From Verrucomicrobiota bacterium (GTDB taxonomy: Bacteria > Verrucomicrobiota > Verrucomicrobiia > Chthoniobacterales > UBA10450): a stretch of DNA of 30,714 bases. Each line of letters begins with the position of its first letter. The stretch's first letter is position 1. Shown here one piece after another: positions 1 through 7,462 of this stretch. The notes beneath the pieces are model-generated. The model ran no database searches and was not told the origin of the DNA. It saw only the letters and a program-made list of their open reading frames with translations. A program made the translations under genes and the position numbers. The stretch covers positions 1-30,714 of the forward strand of contig QHON01000025.1 in the NCBI GenBank assembly GCA_003218815.1. The letters are read 5' to 3'.

Positions 1-1
1 A

Positions 2-979
2 AAAGAGGAAATCAACAACGCTGGCGGCGTGCTGGGCGGACGCAAAATCAAGATCATCATCGAGGACGATCAATCCAAACCGGGTCAACCGTCGGCCGCA
101 GTGAAAAAATTAATCGCGAGCGACAAGGCCGTTGCGATCGTCGGAGAAATCGCTAGCTCGCGCTCGCTCGAAGCCGCGCCGATTTGCCAGGAAGCGAAAA
201 TCCCAATGGTGTCGCCGGGTTCGACCAATCCCTCTGTAACGGAAAAAGGCGATTACATTTTCCGTGTCTGCTTCATCGATCCGTTCCAGGGGACCGTCAT
301 GGCGAAATTCGCGCTCGATAATTTGCACACCAAAAAAGTGGCCATTTTGCAGGACGTGAAGAGCGATTACTCCAAAGGCTTGGCCCAATTTTTCAAGGAG
401 TACTTCACGAGCCACGGGGGACAGATTGTGATCGATCGGTCTTATACCGGTGGCGGCACCGACAAGGATTTCCGTGCGCAGCTCACCGCTATTAAAGCCG
501 CCCAGCCGGAGGCGATTTTCATTCCCGGTTACTACACGGAGGCTGGATTGATCGCGAAGCAGGCGCGCTCGTTAGGGATCAAGGTCCCCTTGCTGGGTGG
601 TGACGGCTGGGACTCGCCAAAACTGACGGAGATTGGCGGCAGCGCACTGGATGGCTGTTATTTCTCCACGCACTTCTCAGTCCAAGATAAAAATCCAAAA
701 GTGCAGGATTTCGTGAAAAAATATCAAGCAAAGTTTCACGCTTTGCCCGATGGAATGGCGCCGCTTGGTTACGACGCCATGACAATTCTCGCGCAAGCAA
801 TCAATACTGCGGGATCGCCTGACGGCGCGAAGGTGCGCGACGCGCTGGCAAATGTGAAAAACTATCCCGGAGTTACCGGCAACATCACAATCGATGAAAA
901 GCGCAACGCGACGAAATCCGCTGTCGTTCTGCAAGTGAAGGCAAATCACGCCAACTTCGTCGCGACCGTACCGCCCTGA
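2..979 (+). CDS. livK: Branched-chain amino acid ABC transporter, substrate-binding protein (5' truncated by window edge)
   Basis: Periplasmic binding protein of the LivJ/LivK type (Peripla_BP_6 fold), which delivers Leu/Ile/Val or related ligands to the LivHMGF permease. The reading frame is open to the window edge: codons before the first GTG (position 29) already encode the family's EEINNAGGVLGGRKI-type segment, so the true start and signal peptide lie upstream. Visible family features are the early IEDDQSKPGQ stretch, the VAIVGEIASSRSLEAAP ligand-site region, VSPGSTNP, the hinge segment around KKVAILQDVKSDYSKG, and a late YDAMTILAQAI helix. The genes for both permeases and both ATPases follow on the same strand, which supports the assignment. 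The gap to livH is 116 bp and holds an inverted-repeat element. The exact substrate cannot be told from sequence; an amide or urea importer of the same family is the main alternative. Confidence 0.93.
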   Translation, partial: KEEINNAGGVLGGRKIKIIIEDDQSKPGQPSAAVKKLIASDKAVAIVGEIASSRSLEAAPICQEAKIPMVSPGSTNPSVTEKGDYIFRVCFIDPFQGTVMAKFALDNLHTKKVAILQDVKSDYSKGLAQFFKEYFTSHGGQIVIDRSYTGGGTDKDFRAQLTAIKAAQPEAIFIPGYYTEAGLIAKQARSLGIKVPLLGGDGWDSPKLTEIGGSALDGCYFSTHFSVQDKNPKVQDFVKKYQAKFHALPDGMAPLGYDAMTILAQAINTAGSPDGAKVRDALANVKNYPGVTGNITIDEKRNATKSAVVLQVKANHANFVATVPP

Positions 980-983
980 TTGC

Positions 984-1101
984 TGTCATTCCGGGGCAGT
1001 CGCGGATCCTTTCGTATCTGGCCTGAAGACGGGTGGTCTCGTGTCCCACCTGCGGAATGGACGATAAGAGATTCCTCGGCTACCCTCCGCTCCGAATGAC
1101 A
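984..1101. repeat. Inverted-repeat (REP/MITE-like) element between livK and livH
   Basis: The gap starts with TGTCATTC (984-991) and ends with its exact reverse complement GAATGACA (1094-1101). Imperfect complementarity continues inward: the left arm reads CCGGGGCAG..CGGATCC and the reverse complement of the right arm reads GGAGCGGAGG..CGAGGAATC. Inside is a clean hairpin, GGGTGG (1031-1036) with CCCACC (1045-1050) and an 8-nt loop. No flanking target-site duplication is obvious. Intergenic repeats of this type after the binding-protein gene are known to stabilise the upstream mRNA in other ABC operons (for example malE-malF in E. coli). That role here is inference. Confidence 0.6.
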
Positions 1102-2010
1102 AGCACCGAATTTCTCCAACAGCTTATTAACGGTCTGTCATTGGGTGCGTTTTACGCGTTAATCGCGCTCGGTTACACGATGGTTTACGGCGTACTGCGC
1201 TTCATCAACTTCGCCCACGGCGACGTCTTCATGATCGGTGCTTTTTGCGGCTATTATCTCAGCCCGCGGTTGCTGCCGCATTTCACCGGATGGATGACGC
1301 CGCTCGGACCCATCTCAGTCTTGGTTTTGACGATGCTGATCTGCGCTGTGCTTGGCATCGCAATCGAAAAAATCGCATACCGCCCCCTGCGTTCTCGGCC
1401 AAAACTCACCGTGCTCATCACCGCGATCGGCGTTTCGCTGTTTCTCGAGTACGGCGGGCAGTTTGTTTTCGGCGCCGATCCGAAATCGTTTCCCGAATTG
1501 ATGCCGGATCGCGCGCTCGAAGGAACGGGGGCACTCACGATCACAACCACACAGCTGGCTGCATTCATCGTCACCATTTCTTTACTCGTCGCACTCACCT
1601 TCATCGTGAAACGCACAAGACTTGGAATGGCGATGCGCGCGCTTTCGAACAATGCGACGGCTGCCGCGCTGATGGGGGTAAACATCGACACGGTTGTTTC
1701 ATTTACGTTTGGACTAGGCAGCGCTCTCGCCGGCGCAGGCGGAATCTTGTTTGCGCTCAGTTATCCATCGATCGATCCGCTTATGGGCCTTTTGCCCGGC
1801 ATCAAAGCATTCGTCGCCGCAGTGCTGGGTGGCATCGGAAATATTCCTGGCGCTGCCGTGGGCGGAATCGTGCTCGGTGTCGTGGAAACATTCGTGGGCG
1901 GCTCAGCTTTTTCCACCTACCGGGACGCCATTGCGTTCGCGCTGCTCATTATAATCTTGCTCTTTCGCCCCACCGGCATCTTTGGACGTGCACAGATTGA
2001 GAAGGTTTAA
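1096..2010 (+). CDS. livH: Branched-chain amino acid ABC transporter permease LivH
   Basis: Inner-membrane permease of the LivH family (BPD_transp_2), partner of LivM. I prefer the ATG at 1096, which gives a protein starting MTSTEFLQQLINGLSLGAF that aligns with the N-terminus known for LivH. An in-frame GTG at 1033 would add 21 residues (including CPTCGMDD) encoded entirely by the intergenic repeat. Family hallmarks are YALIALGYTMVYGVLRFINFAHGD near the start, a central region with AMRALSNNATAAALMGVN (the cytoplasmic loop that contacts the ATPases), and a final VLGGIGNIPGAAVGGIVLGVVE block. There are about eight hydrophobic segments. No Shine-Dalgarno is visible and the start codon lies in the repeat's right terminus, so translation may depend on livK or on a structured leader. 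Confidence 0.93.
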   Translation: MTSTEFLQQLINGLSLGAFYALIALGYTMVYGVLRFINFAHGDVFMIGAFCGYYLSPRLLPHFTGWMTPLGPISVLVLTMLICAVLGIAIEKIAYRPLRSRPKLTVLITAIGVSLFLEYGGQFVFGADPKSFPELMPDRALEGTGALTITTTQLAAFIVTISLLVALTFIVKRTRLGMAMRALSNNATAAALMGVNIDTVVSFTFGLGSALAGAGGILFALSYPSIDPLMGLLPGIKAFVAAVLGGIGNIPGAAVGGIVLGVVETFVGGSAFSTYRDAIAFALLIIILLFRPTGIFGRAQIEKV

Positions 2011-2040
2011 ATCGGGCGCGCACTCGGCCGAGGGACATCA

Positions 2041-3081
2041 ATGAAGTATCGGCACATCAAAAAATGGATACTGCTGGCGGGCATTGTCCTGAGCGCTGTC
2101 GCGTCTCACTTTTCGGGCACGATCAATTCATATTATCTGCAAATCGTCATCTTTATCGGCATCAACATCACGCTGGCGGTCAGCCTCAACCTGATCAACG
2201 GTTACACAGGGCAATTTTCCTTAGGCCACGCTGGGTTTATGGCGATCGGGGCTTATGTATCTGCATATCTCTCGACCGAGCACAGCAGTGCCTTTTTCAA
2301 GGCGTTCGGAACAAATTTCTTCAGCATCGCTTTACTTTTTATCGGCGTTTTAATTGCCGGCGGACTCGTTGCTTCGGTTGCCGGCCTCATTGTCGGTGTA
2401 CCCTCCTTGCGGTTAAAGGGCGATTACCTTGCCATCGTTACTCTCGGTTTCGGAGAAATCATTCGTGTTTTGATTCAGAACACGGACGCGGTCGGCGGGC
2501 CACGCGGTTATAGCGGCATCGCAAGTTACACGACGCTTTTTTGGACGTATTCGGTCGCGGCTATAACAATTTATGTTGTCGTTAGTCTGATCGATTCCAC
2601 CTATGGCCGCGGTTTTCTCACGGTGCGCGACGACGAGGTCGCAGCTGAAGCCGTCGGGATTAATACGACGCGCTACAAGGTGACTGCCTTTGTGCTCGGC
2701 GCATTTTTTGCAGGTGTAGCCGGTGGCCTTTACGCCCACAGCACTACTTACATCAATCCCAGCGGCTTCGATTTTCAGCGTTCCATCGAGATCGTGATCA
2801 TGGTGATTCTGGGCGGGATGGGCAGTACCGCTGGCGTCACTTTTGCGGCAATTCTGCTAACCCTGTTATTGGAATATCTGCGCTTCGTTTCCGGCTATGA
2901 ATGGTTGCCAGAGATCGTCCGGCGCATCGCGCAGAATCGGGTAATCATTTACTCCCTCGTGCTGATCGCGCTGATGTTGCTGCGACCGCAAGGCCTTTTC
3001 GGGCGATTGCCACGAAGAGGAATTCCTGTCGGCGGTATGGCCGCGAGTAGGCGAACGAAATTGCCGGCCGCCTCCGCCTAG
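2041..3081 (+). CDS. livM: Branched-chain amino acid ABC transporter permease LivM
   Basis: Second integral-membrane subunit of the importer, 346 residues. The N-terminal half carries the LivM signature NLINGYTGQFSLGHAGFMAIGAY. The middle has VGVPSLRLKGDYLAIVTLGFGEIIRVLIQN, and the cytoplasmic coupling region reads FLTVRDDEVAAEAVGINTTRYK. The C-terminal half has GFDFQRSIEIVIMVILGGMGSTAGV and ends in a basic Arg/Lys-rich tail. Roughly nine to ten hydrophobic segments can be counted. The ATG at 2041 is preceded by a weak GAGG. It lies 30 bp after livH and 5 bp before livG, consistent with one transcript. Confidence 0.94.
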   Translation: MKYRHIKKWILLAGIVLSAVASHFSGTINSYYLQIVIFIGINITLAVSLNLINGYTGQFSLGHAGFMAIGAYVSAYLSTEHSSAFFKAFGTNFFSIALLFIGVLIAGGLVASVAGLIVGVPSLRLKGDYLAIVTLGFGEIIRVLIQNTDAVGGPRGYSGIASYTTLFWTYSVAAITIYVVVSLIDSTYGRGFLTVRDDEVAAEAVGINTTRYKVTAFVLGAFFAGVAGGLYAHSTTYINPSGFDFQRSIEIVIMVILGGMGSTAGVTFAAILLTLLLEYLRFVSGYEWLPEIVRRIAQNRVIIYSLVLIALMLLRPQGLFGRLPRRGIPVGGMAASRRTKLPAASA

Positions 3082-3086
3082 ATCAC

Positions 3087-3866
3087 ATGCCGATCCCGCT
3101 TCTCGATCTTCAGCAATGCAGTGTGAGGTTCGGCGGACTCACGGCCGTTTCGGCATTTGATCTGCAAATCAGCACGGATGACCTGATCGGCCTCATCGGT
3201 CCGAATGGTGCGGGCAAGACGACTGTTTTTAACGTTGTCACCGGCGTTTATCGCCCGACCGCTGGCGCCATCACTTTTGAAAGCGCGTCCATCTCCGGTT
3301 TGAAACCAAGCTCCATCGCCCGCCGCGGCATCGCACGCACGTTTCAAAATATTCGCTTGTTTCCGACCCTGAGCGTATTCGACAACGTGCGCGCTGGATT
3401 CAACCTGCACCTGCGTCACGGGCTCGCGCACGCGCTTTGGCGCATGGGCACGTTTTACCGCGAAGAGAACAACGTGGCGCAGCAAGTCCGAGAATTATTA
3501 GAGATTTTTGATTTGAGTAAATTTGCCGATGCACTTTGCAGCAGTCTTTCCTATGGCGATCAACGGCGTCTCGAAATTGTGCGCGCACTCGCGACACGGC
3601 CGAAGCTTTTGCTGCTGGATGAACCGGCGGCCGGAATGAACCCGCGGGAAAAAGAAAAATTGATGGAGCTAATCCAATTAGTGAAGCAAAAATTTAAGAT
3701 CGCGGTTCTTCTAGTCGAGCACGATATGAAAGTCGTGATGGGAATTTGCGAACGCATTGCGGTGCTTGATTACGGGATCAAGATCGCGGAGGGCACTCCG
3801 GCGGAAGTACAGGCAAATCCGAAGGTCATTGAAGCATACCTGGGAGAAGAAACGAAGAAGGTATGA
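3087..3866 (+). CDS. livG: Branched-chain amino acid ABC transporter ATP-binding protein LivG
   Basis: Cytoplasmic ATPase subunit, 259 residues, the usual length for LivG. Walker A is GPNGAGKTT (residues 38-46). The Q-loop region is RTFQNIRLFPTLSVFDNV, and the helical insertion around residues 100-130 is typical of LivG rather than LivF. The ABC signature reads SLSYGDQRRLE (about 153-163; the more common form is LSYGQQRRLE, so Asp replaces Gln). Walker B is LLLLDEPAAGMN (about 174-185), and the switch histidine is in VEHDMKVV (His212). The ATG lies 5 bp after the livM stop, and no strong ribosome-binding site is visible. The transport substrate is inferred from the operon. Confidence 0.95.
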   Translation: MPIPLLDLQQCSVRFGGLTAVSAFDLQISTDDLIGLIGPNGAGKTTVFNVVTGVYRPTAGAITFESASISGLKPSSIARRGIARTFQNIRLFPTLSVFDNVRAGFNLHLRHGLAHALWRMGTFYREENNVAQQVRELLEIFDLSKFADALCSSLSYGDQRRLEIVRALATRPKLLLLDEPAAGMNPREKEKLMELIQLVKQKFKIAVLLVEHDMKVVMGICERIAVLDYGIKIAEGTPAEVQANPKVIEAYLGEETKKV

Positions 3867-3925
3867 GGTTGATATGCTGGATTTTTTGTCATCCAGAATC
3901 ATTTAATTTCTGAGCACAATCGGTC

Positions 3926-4636
3926 ATGCTTGAGCTAAGCAATCTCGCGGTTAATTACGGATCGATCACTGCACTGCACGACGTATCATTGACCGTTGAA
4001 AAAGGCACAATCGTCACTTTGATTGGCGCAAACGGCGCGGGGAAATCGACCACGCTCCGCACGGTATCTGGATTACTGAAAATCCAGCGAGGCAGCATTC
4101 GCTACGAAGCGGAAGAGATTAGTAATCTGGCACCTCATCGAATCGTCGAACGCGGCATTTCGCAAGTACCGGAGGGTCGAATGATTTTCGCGAACCTGAC
4201 CGTACGCGAAAACTTGCTCATGGGCGCTTACCTGCGCAAAGATCGCAATAAACTTGCAAGCGATTTCGATTTTGTCTTCGAAATCTTCCCGCGATTGAAA
4301 GAAAGATCGCGCCAAGTCGCAGGTACATTGTCCGGAGGCGAGCAGCAGATGTTGGCCATCAGCCGTGCACTTATGAGCAAGCCGCGTTGTCTGATGCTTG
4401 ACGAGCCGTCCCTCGGGATCGCCCCAATTCTTGTGAAAACGATTTTTCAAAAAATCGTCGAGATCAATCGCTCGTTAGGCATCACCGTTTTGTTGGTCGA
4501 ACAAAACGCCAATCTCGCGCTGGAGGTTTCGCATTACGGCTACGTCCTGGAAACCGGGCGAATTATCTTGCACGATCGCTCGAGCGCCTTGCGCGCGAAC
4601 GAACGCGTGAAAAGCGCGTACTTAGGAGGCCGCTGA
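3926..4636 (+). CDS. livF: Branched-chain amino acid ABC transporter ATP-binding protein LivF
   Basis: Second ATPase subunit, 236 residues, matching LivF length. Walker A is GANGAGKST (34-42). The LivF-type segment ERGISQVPEGRMIFANLTVRENLLMGAY follows. The signature is LSGGEQQMLAI (135-145), Walker B is CLMLDEPSLGIAP (155-167), and the switch region VEQNANLAL has Gln in place of His, as is usual in LivF. It closes the liv operon. The last 15 bases overlap the 3' end of the convergent DUF4912 gene on the other strand, so no separate terminator fits between them. Confidence 0.95.
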   Translation: MLELSNLAVNYGSITALHDVSLTVEKGTIVTLIGANGAGKSTTLRTVSGLLKIQRGSIRYEAEEISNLAPHRIVERGISQVPEGRMIFANLTVRENLLMGAYLRKDRNKLASDFDFVFEIFPRLKERSRQVAGTLSGGEQQMLAISRALMSKPRCLMLDEPSLGIAPILVKTIFQKIVEINRSLGITVLLVEQNANLALEVSHYGYVLETGRIILHDRSSALRANERVKSAYLGGR

Positions 4637-5422
4637 GGCTCGACTACTTTCGCCAAACCCACCGTGCGAGCTGGCCGAGCCGGACCTGAGAATCGACTCG
4701 GCGCGTTTGCGTAGCGTCTCGTAGTCGGTCTGATTCAGGAAGGCCCCCCAAGCGACCGCGGTGTTTAATAGCGAAAGGTCCATCCCGCGAAGAATTTTCC
4801 GCTCTTCGGCGTTCAATAATTCGCGTTCCTCCTCATTCAAAGCGCGCTTCTGAAACTGAGAAATAATTTCCGCCAAGGCGGCGCCATTCGACACCCGAAA
4901 TAAATCAAGGAGCTGTTGAAAACTGAGATGAAGTGGAATCGTAGCAATATCGACCTCTGCATCGGCCGTCACGTTGTCGGGCAGCATCGTTATTTCGTCG
5001 GAGACCGCGACGGAATTCCAAACGTCTTCAGGCTGATAATATCCGATCTCAACGCGATAAACGCCGCGCGGCTGTGAAACCGCCAGGTAAGAGTTGCCAG
5101 CCATCGGTTCCACCGCAGCGCTAGTCTCCAGTGCGCCGTCACCTGTGTAAACGCGCAGATGGACCTGCCGATCCACCGGCATCCCTTCAGCGAAAATCGT
5201 TGGCCAATCGATGCTCCAGTAGGTAAAGATGGTCTGCGGATCGCGGGCGATGGCGAATAAAATCGGTGCGCCAGAGGGTCGTGGGAGCTCGACCAAATCA
5301 CCGATATCGTCGCCCTCTCTTTTGGTTTTCTGCGTGGGGCGTATGACGGGTCTATTCGAAATGCGGAACGCACCCGTCATATGTGATTTGCTCTTAACTG
5401 GTTTGCGATTCTTTATAGCCAT
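4622..5422 (-). CDS. DUF4912 domain-containing protein
   Basis: About 266 residues. The ATG at 5422 is chosen because AGGAGGG sits about ten bases upstream; a longer frame back to 5515 would run into the divergent lipid-kinase gene. The N-terminus is basic and low in complexity (MAIKNRKPVKSKSH). Residues about 47-150 match my recollection of DUF4912: LPRPSGAPILFAIARDPQTIFTYWSIDW, then beta-rich segments with VHLRVYTGD and RGVYRVEIGYY. The C-terminal third is charged and helical (LNEEERELLNAEERKILRGMDLS) and ends in a Ser/Gly/Ala tail. There is no signal peptide. The molecular function of DUF4912 is unknown to me; the domain looks like a carbohydrate-binding-type beta-sandwich. It is convergent with livF and divergent from the lipid kinase. 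Confidence 0.8.
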   Translation of the reverse strand: MAIKNRKPVKSKSHMTGAFRISNRPVIRPTQKTKREGDDIGDLVELPRPSGAPILFAIARDPQTIFTYWSIDWPTIFAEGMPVDRQVHLRVYTGDGALETSAAVEPMAGNSYLAVSQPRGVYRVEIGYYQPEDVWNSVAVSDEITMLPDNVTADAEVDIATIPLHLSFQQLLDLFRVSNGAALAEIISQFQKRALNEEERELLNAEERKILRGMDLSLLNTAVAWGAFLNQTDYETLRKRAESILRSGSASSHGGFGESSRASAAS

Positions 5423-5505
5423 GTGCGCTGCCCTCCTAGTTTGATCCAAATTAGCGAAAGCGAAAACTGAAACTGCGCTTAGCGACAAAGATTGATTATC
5501 GGAGC

Positions 5506-6396
5506 GTGAAACCATATATCATTGTTAATCCGATTGCGGGATCGATTGTTGACCGAGACGGTCTCCTGAAACAGCTTCGTCGACTCAATCCGAGGAAACT
5601 GCATCTAACCCAGCGCGCTGGCGAAGCTGAACGTTATGCGCGCGACGCGATTCGTGCTGGATGCGATTACGTTATTGCGGCGGGCGGCGATGGCACGTTG
5701 AATGAAGTCATAAATGGAATCGCGCCGCCCGGTCACATGGGCGGGTTCTGCGTGGGCATTGTGCCACTCGGCACGGCAAATGATTTCGCGCGAACAATTG
5801 GATTGCCTGCAAGCGTCGACGACAACATAGATATCTTGCGCGCCAAACAAACCGCTCCGATTGATCTCGTTCGCGTGAGGAGCGACTGCACACGCTACTT
5901 CGTGAATGTCTCTGCCGGCGGTTTCAGCGGTCTCGTCGATGAGAAGTTGACGCCCGAAATCAAATCGACCTGGGGGCCGCTTGCTTATCTGCGCAGCGCT
6001 GCAGCAGCTCTGCCAGAATTGCACGCATACCATACGAACATCGTTTTCGACGATGGGGAGAGATTAATGATCGAGCTTTACAACGTCATCGTTGCGAACG
6101 GACAATTTGTCGCTGGCGGGCTGCCGATCGCGCCCCAAGCCGATCTTCGGGACGGTTTGCTCGATGTTGTACTCGTTCCCAGGCGCTCCCCGGCGAAAAT
6201 GGTGCTGCTGGCCGCTGAAATGCTCCTGGGCAATCATCTCTCCACTAATGAGGTCATTTTTCGGCGCGCGAAAAAGATCTCGGTCCGCTCGCGGCCCGGG
6301 ATGTGGTTCAATGTCGATGGTGAACTGGTCGGAAATGATCCGGCTGTTTTTCAAATCCTTCCCGGCGCGTTAGAATTTGTGATCAGCAACCGATGA
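5506..6396 (+). CDS. Diacylglycerol kinase-family lipid kinase (YegS/DgkB-like)
   Basis: Soluble lipid kinase of the DAGK catalytic-domain family, 296 residues, the normal length. Motifs in order: IIVNPIAGS (residues 4-12), the nucleotide-binding AAGGDGTLNEVINGI (about 58-72), VPLGTANDFART (about 86-97), and a C-terminal beta-sandwich with VANGQFVAGGLPIAPQADLRDGLLDVV and WFNVDGELVG. The substrate is probably diacylglycerol or a related lipid, but YegS-type enzymes vary and sequence does not settle it. It starts with GTG at 5506, with GGAG immediately upstream at unusually short spacing. The stop overlaps the next start (ATGA), pointing to translational coupling with the heptose adenylyltransferase. 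Confidence 0.88.
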   Translation: MKPYIIVNPIAGSIVDRDGLLKQLRRLNPRKLHLTQRAGEAERYARDAIRAGCDYVIAAGGDGTLNEVINGIAPPGHMGGFCVGIVPLGTANDFARTIGLPASVDDNIDILRAKQTAPIDLVRVRSDCTRYFVNVSAGGFSGLVDEKLTPEIKSTWGPLAYLRSAAAALPELHAYHTNIVFDDGERLMIELYNVIVANGQFVAGGLPIAPQADLRDGLLDVVLVPRRSPAKMVLLAAEMLLGNHLSTNEVIFRRAKKISVRSRPGMWFNVDGELVGNDPAVFQILPGALEFVISNR

Positions 6397-6878
6397 ACAC
6401 GAAAATCATCGATATGAATGAACTGGCTGAGCGCGCAAGAGAGTTCCGCAACGCTGGGAAAAAACTGGTCGTCACGAACGGATGTTTCGATTTGCTGCAT
6501 GTGGGTCATGTGCGTTGTTTGAAAGCAGCGCGTGCACTCGGTGACGCTTTGGCAATCGGTTTGAATAGCGATCGATCCGTTCGAGCACTGAAAGGAGTTG
6601 GGCGTCCGCTTAACAACGAACGTGATCGTGCGGAAGTCCTCGCCGCGCTGGAGTTCGTCGATTTCGTTACGATTTTTCCCGAAATCCGCGCGACCCGATT
6701 CATCGAAGCGACGAGGCCAGCCGTTTATGCCAAGGGTGGTGATTACACTTCCGAAACACTGGATGCGGAAGAAAAGACTGTACTGCGGGAAATCGGAGCG
6801 GAGGTTTGCATCCTCCCATTCGTGCATGGGTGCTCGACCTCGGGCTTGCTGGAACAACTGCGAAAGGTCATTGAATGA
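6393..6878 (+). CDS. rfaE2: D-glycero-beta-D-manno-heptose 1-phosphate adenylyltransferase
   Basis: Transfers AMP from ATP to heptose-1-phosphate to give ADP-heptose for the LPS inner core. The protein has 161 residues and corresponds to the stand-alone C-terminal half of HldE. The cytidylyltransferase-fold motif NGCFDLLHVGH (residues 29-39, with the catalytic HxGH) is present, followed by GLNSDRSVRALKG, RPLNNERDRAEVLAALEFVD and AKGGDYT. The late segment VCILPFVHGCSTSGLLEQL fits the family (usually GxSTT; here GCSTS). No kinase domain is fused, so the heptose-7-phosphate kinase must be encoded elsewhere. It overlaps both neighbours by four bases (ATGA). Its presence argues for a Gram-negative outer membrane. 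Confidence 0.93.
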   Translation: MNTKIIDMNELAERAREFRNAGKKLVVTNGCFDLLHVGHVRCLKAARALGDALAIGLNSDRSVRALKGVGRPLNNERDRAEVLAALEFVDFVTIFPEIRATRFIEATRPAVYAKGGDYTSETLDAEEKTVLREIGAEVCILPFVHGCSTSGLLEQLRKVIE

Positions 6879-7462
6879 AAGAGGTTCCGCTCGGCATCCT
6901 CGGATCAGGTAAGGGAACGAACTGCCGCGCGATCCTTGAGAGCATTAGGAGCGGACTCGTCGCAGCCGAGGTCCGTGTCATAATCTCAGATGTATTCGAT
7001 GCGCGGATCCTCGACATCGCGCGGGAATTTTCAGTTCCAAACGCCTATTTGCCGCCTGGCAAATTCCACACGCGATTAGAACCGAAAGCCGAGATCGAGT
7101 TGGTGCGGATGCTTCGAGAGGCCGGGGTCGAACTCGTAGTTCTTGCGGGTTTCATGCGCGTTCTCAAGTCGCCGATGCTCGACGCATTTCCGCGCCGAAT
7201 TTTAAACATTCATCCATCGTTGCTGCCTAAATTTCCCGGGCTCGAAGCGTGGAAGCAGGCGCTCGTCACCGGCGAATCAGTGACCGGTTGCACGGTCCAC
7301 TACGTCGATGAAAAAATCGATCATGGAGATATCATCGCGCAATGTGAAGTGCCGATTTTGCCTAACGACACGCCAGAAAGCCTCCATGCTCGAATTCAGA
7401 TGGCGGAGCACGAGTTATATCCAGCAGCGATTAATGAGGTTTGCCGCAAATTACCTGACTAG
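6875..7462 (+). CDS. purN: Phosphoribosylglycinamide formyltransferase (GART)
   Basis: Uses 10-formyltetrahydrofolate to formylate GAR, step three of purine synthesis. The 195 residues match the family length. The phosphate-binding loop is GSGKGTN (10-16; commonly GSGxGSN, so Thr replaces Ser). Catalytic residues are visible: Asn111 and His113 in NIHPSLLPKFPG, and Asp149 in HYVDEKIDHGDIIAQ. AGFMRVL, a conserved folate-site strand, is present. The ATG overlaps the upstream stop (ATGA). The stop abuts the stop of gpsA on the other strand with no bases between. Confidence 0.95.
   Translation: MKEVPLGILGSGKGTNCRAILESIRSGLVAAEVRVIISDVFDARILDIAREFSVPNAYLPPGKFHTRLEPKAEIELVRMLREAGVELVVLAGFMRVLKSPMLDAFPRRILNIHPSLLPKFPGLEAWKQALVTGESVTGCTVHYVDEKIDHGDIIAQCEVPILPNDTPESLHARIQMAEHELYPAAINEVCRKLPD

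Noticed and set aside
1245..2000. Second plus-strand frame of 251 codons within livH
   Set aside because: His/Arg-rich shadow frame; livH carries all family motifs.
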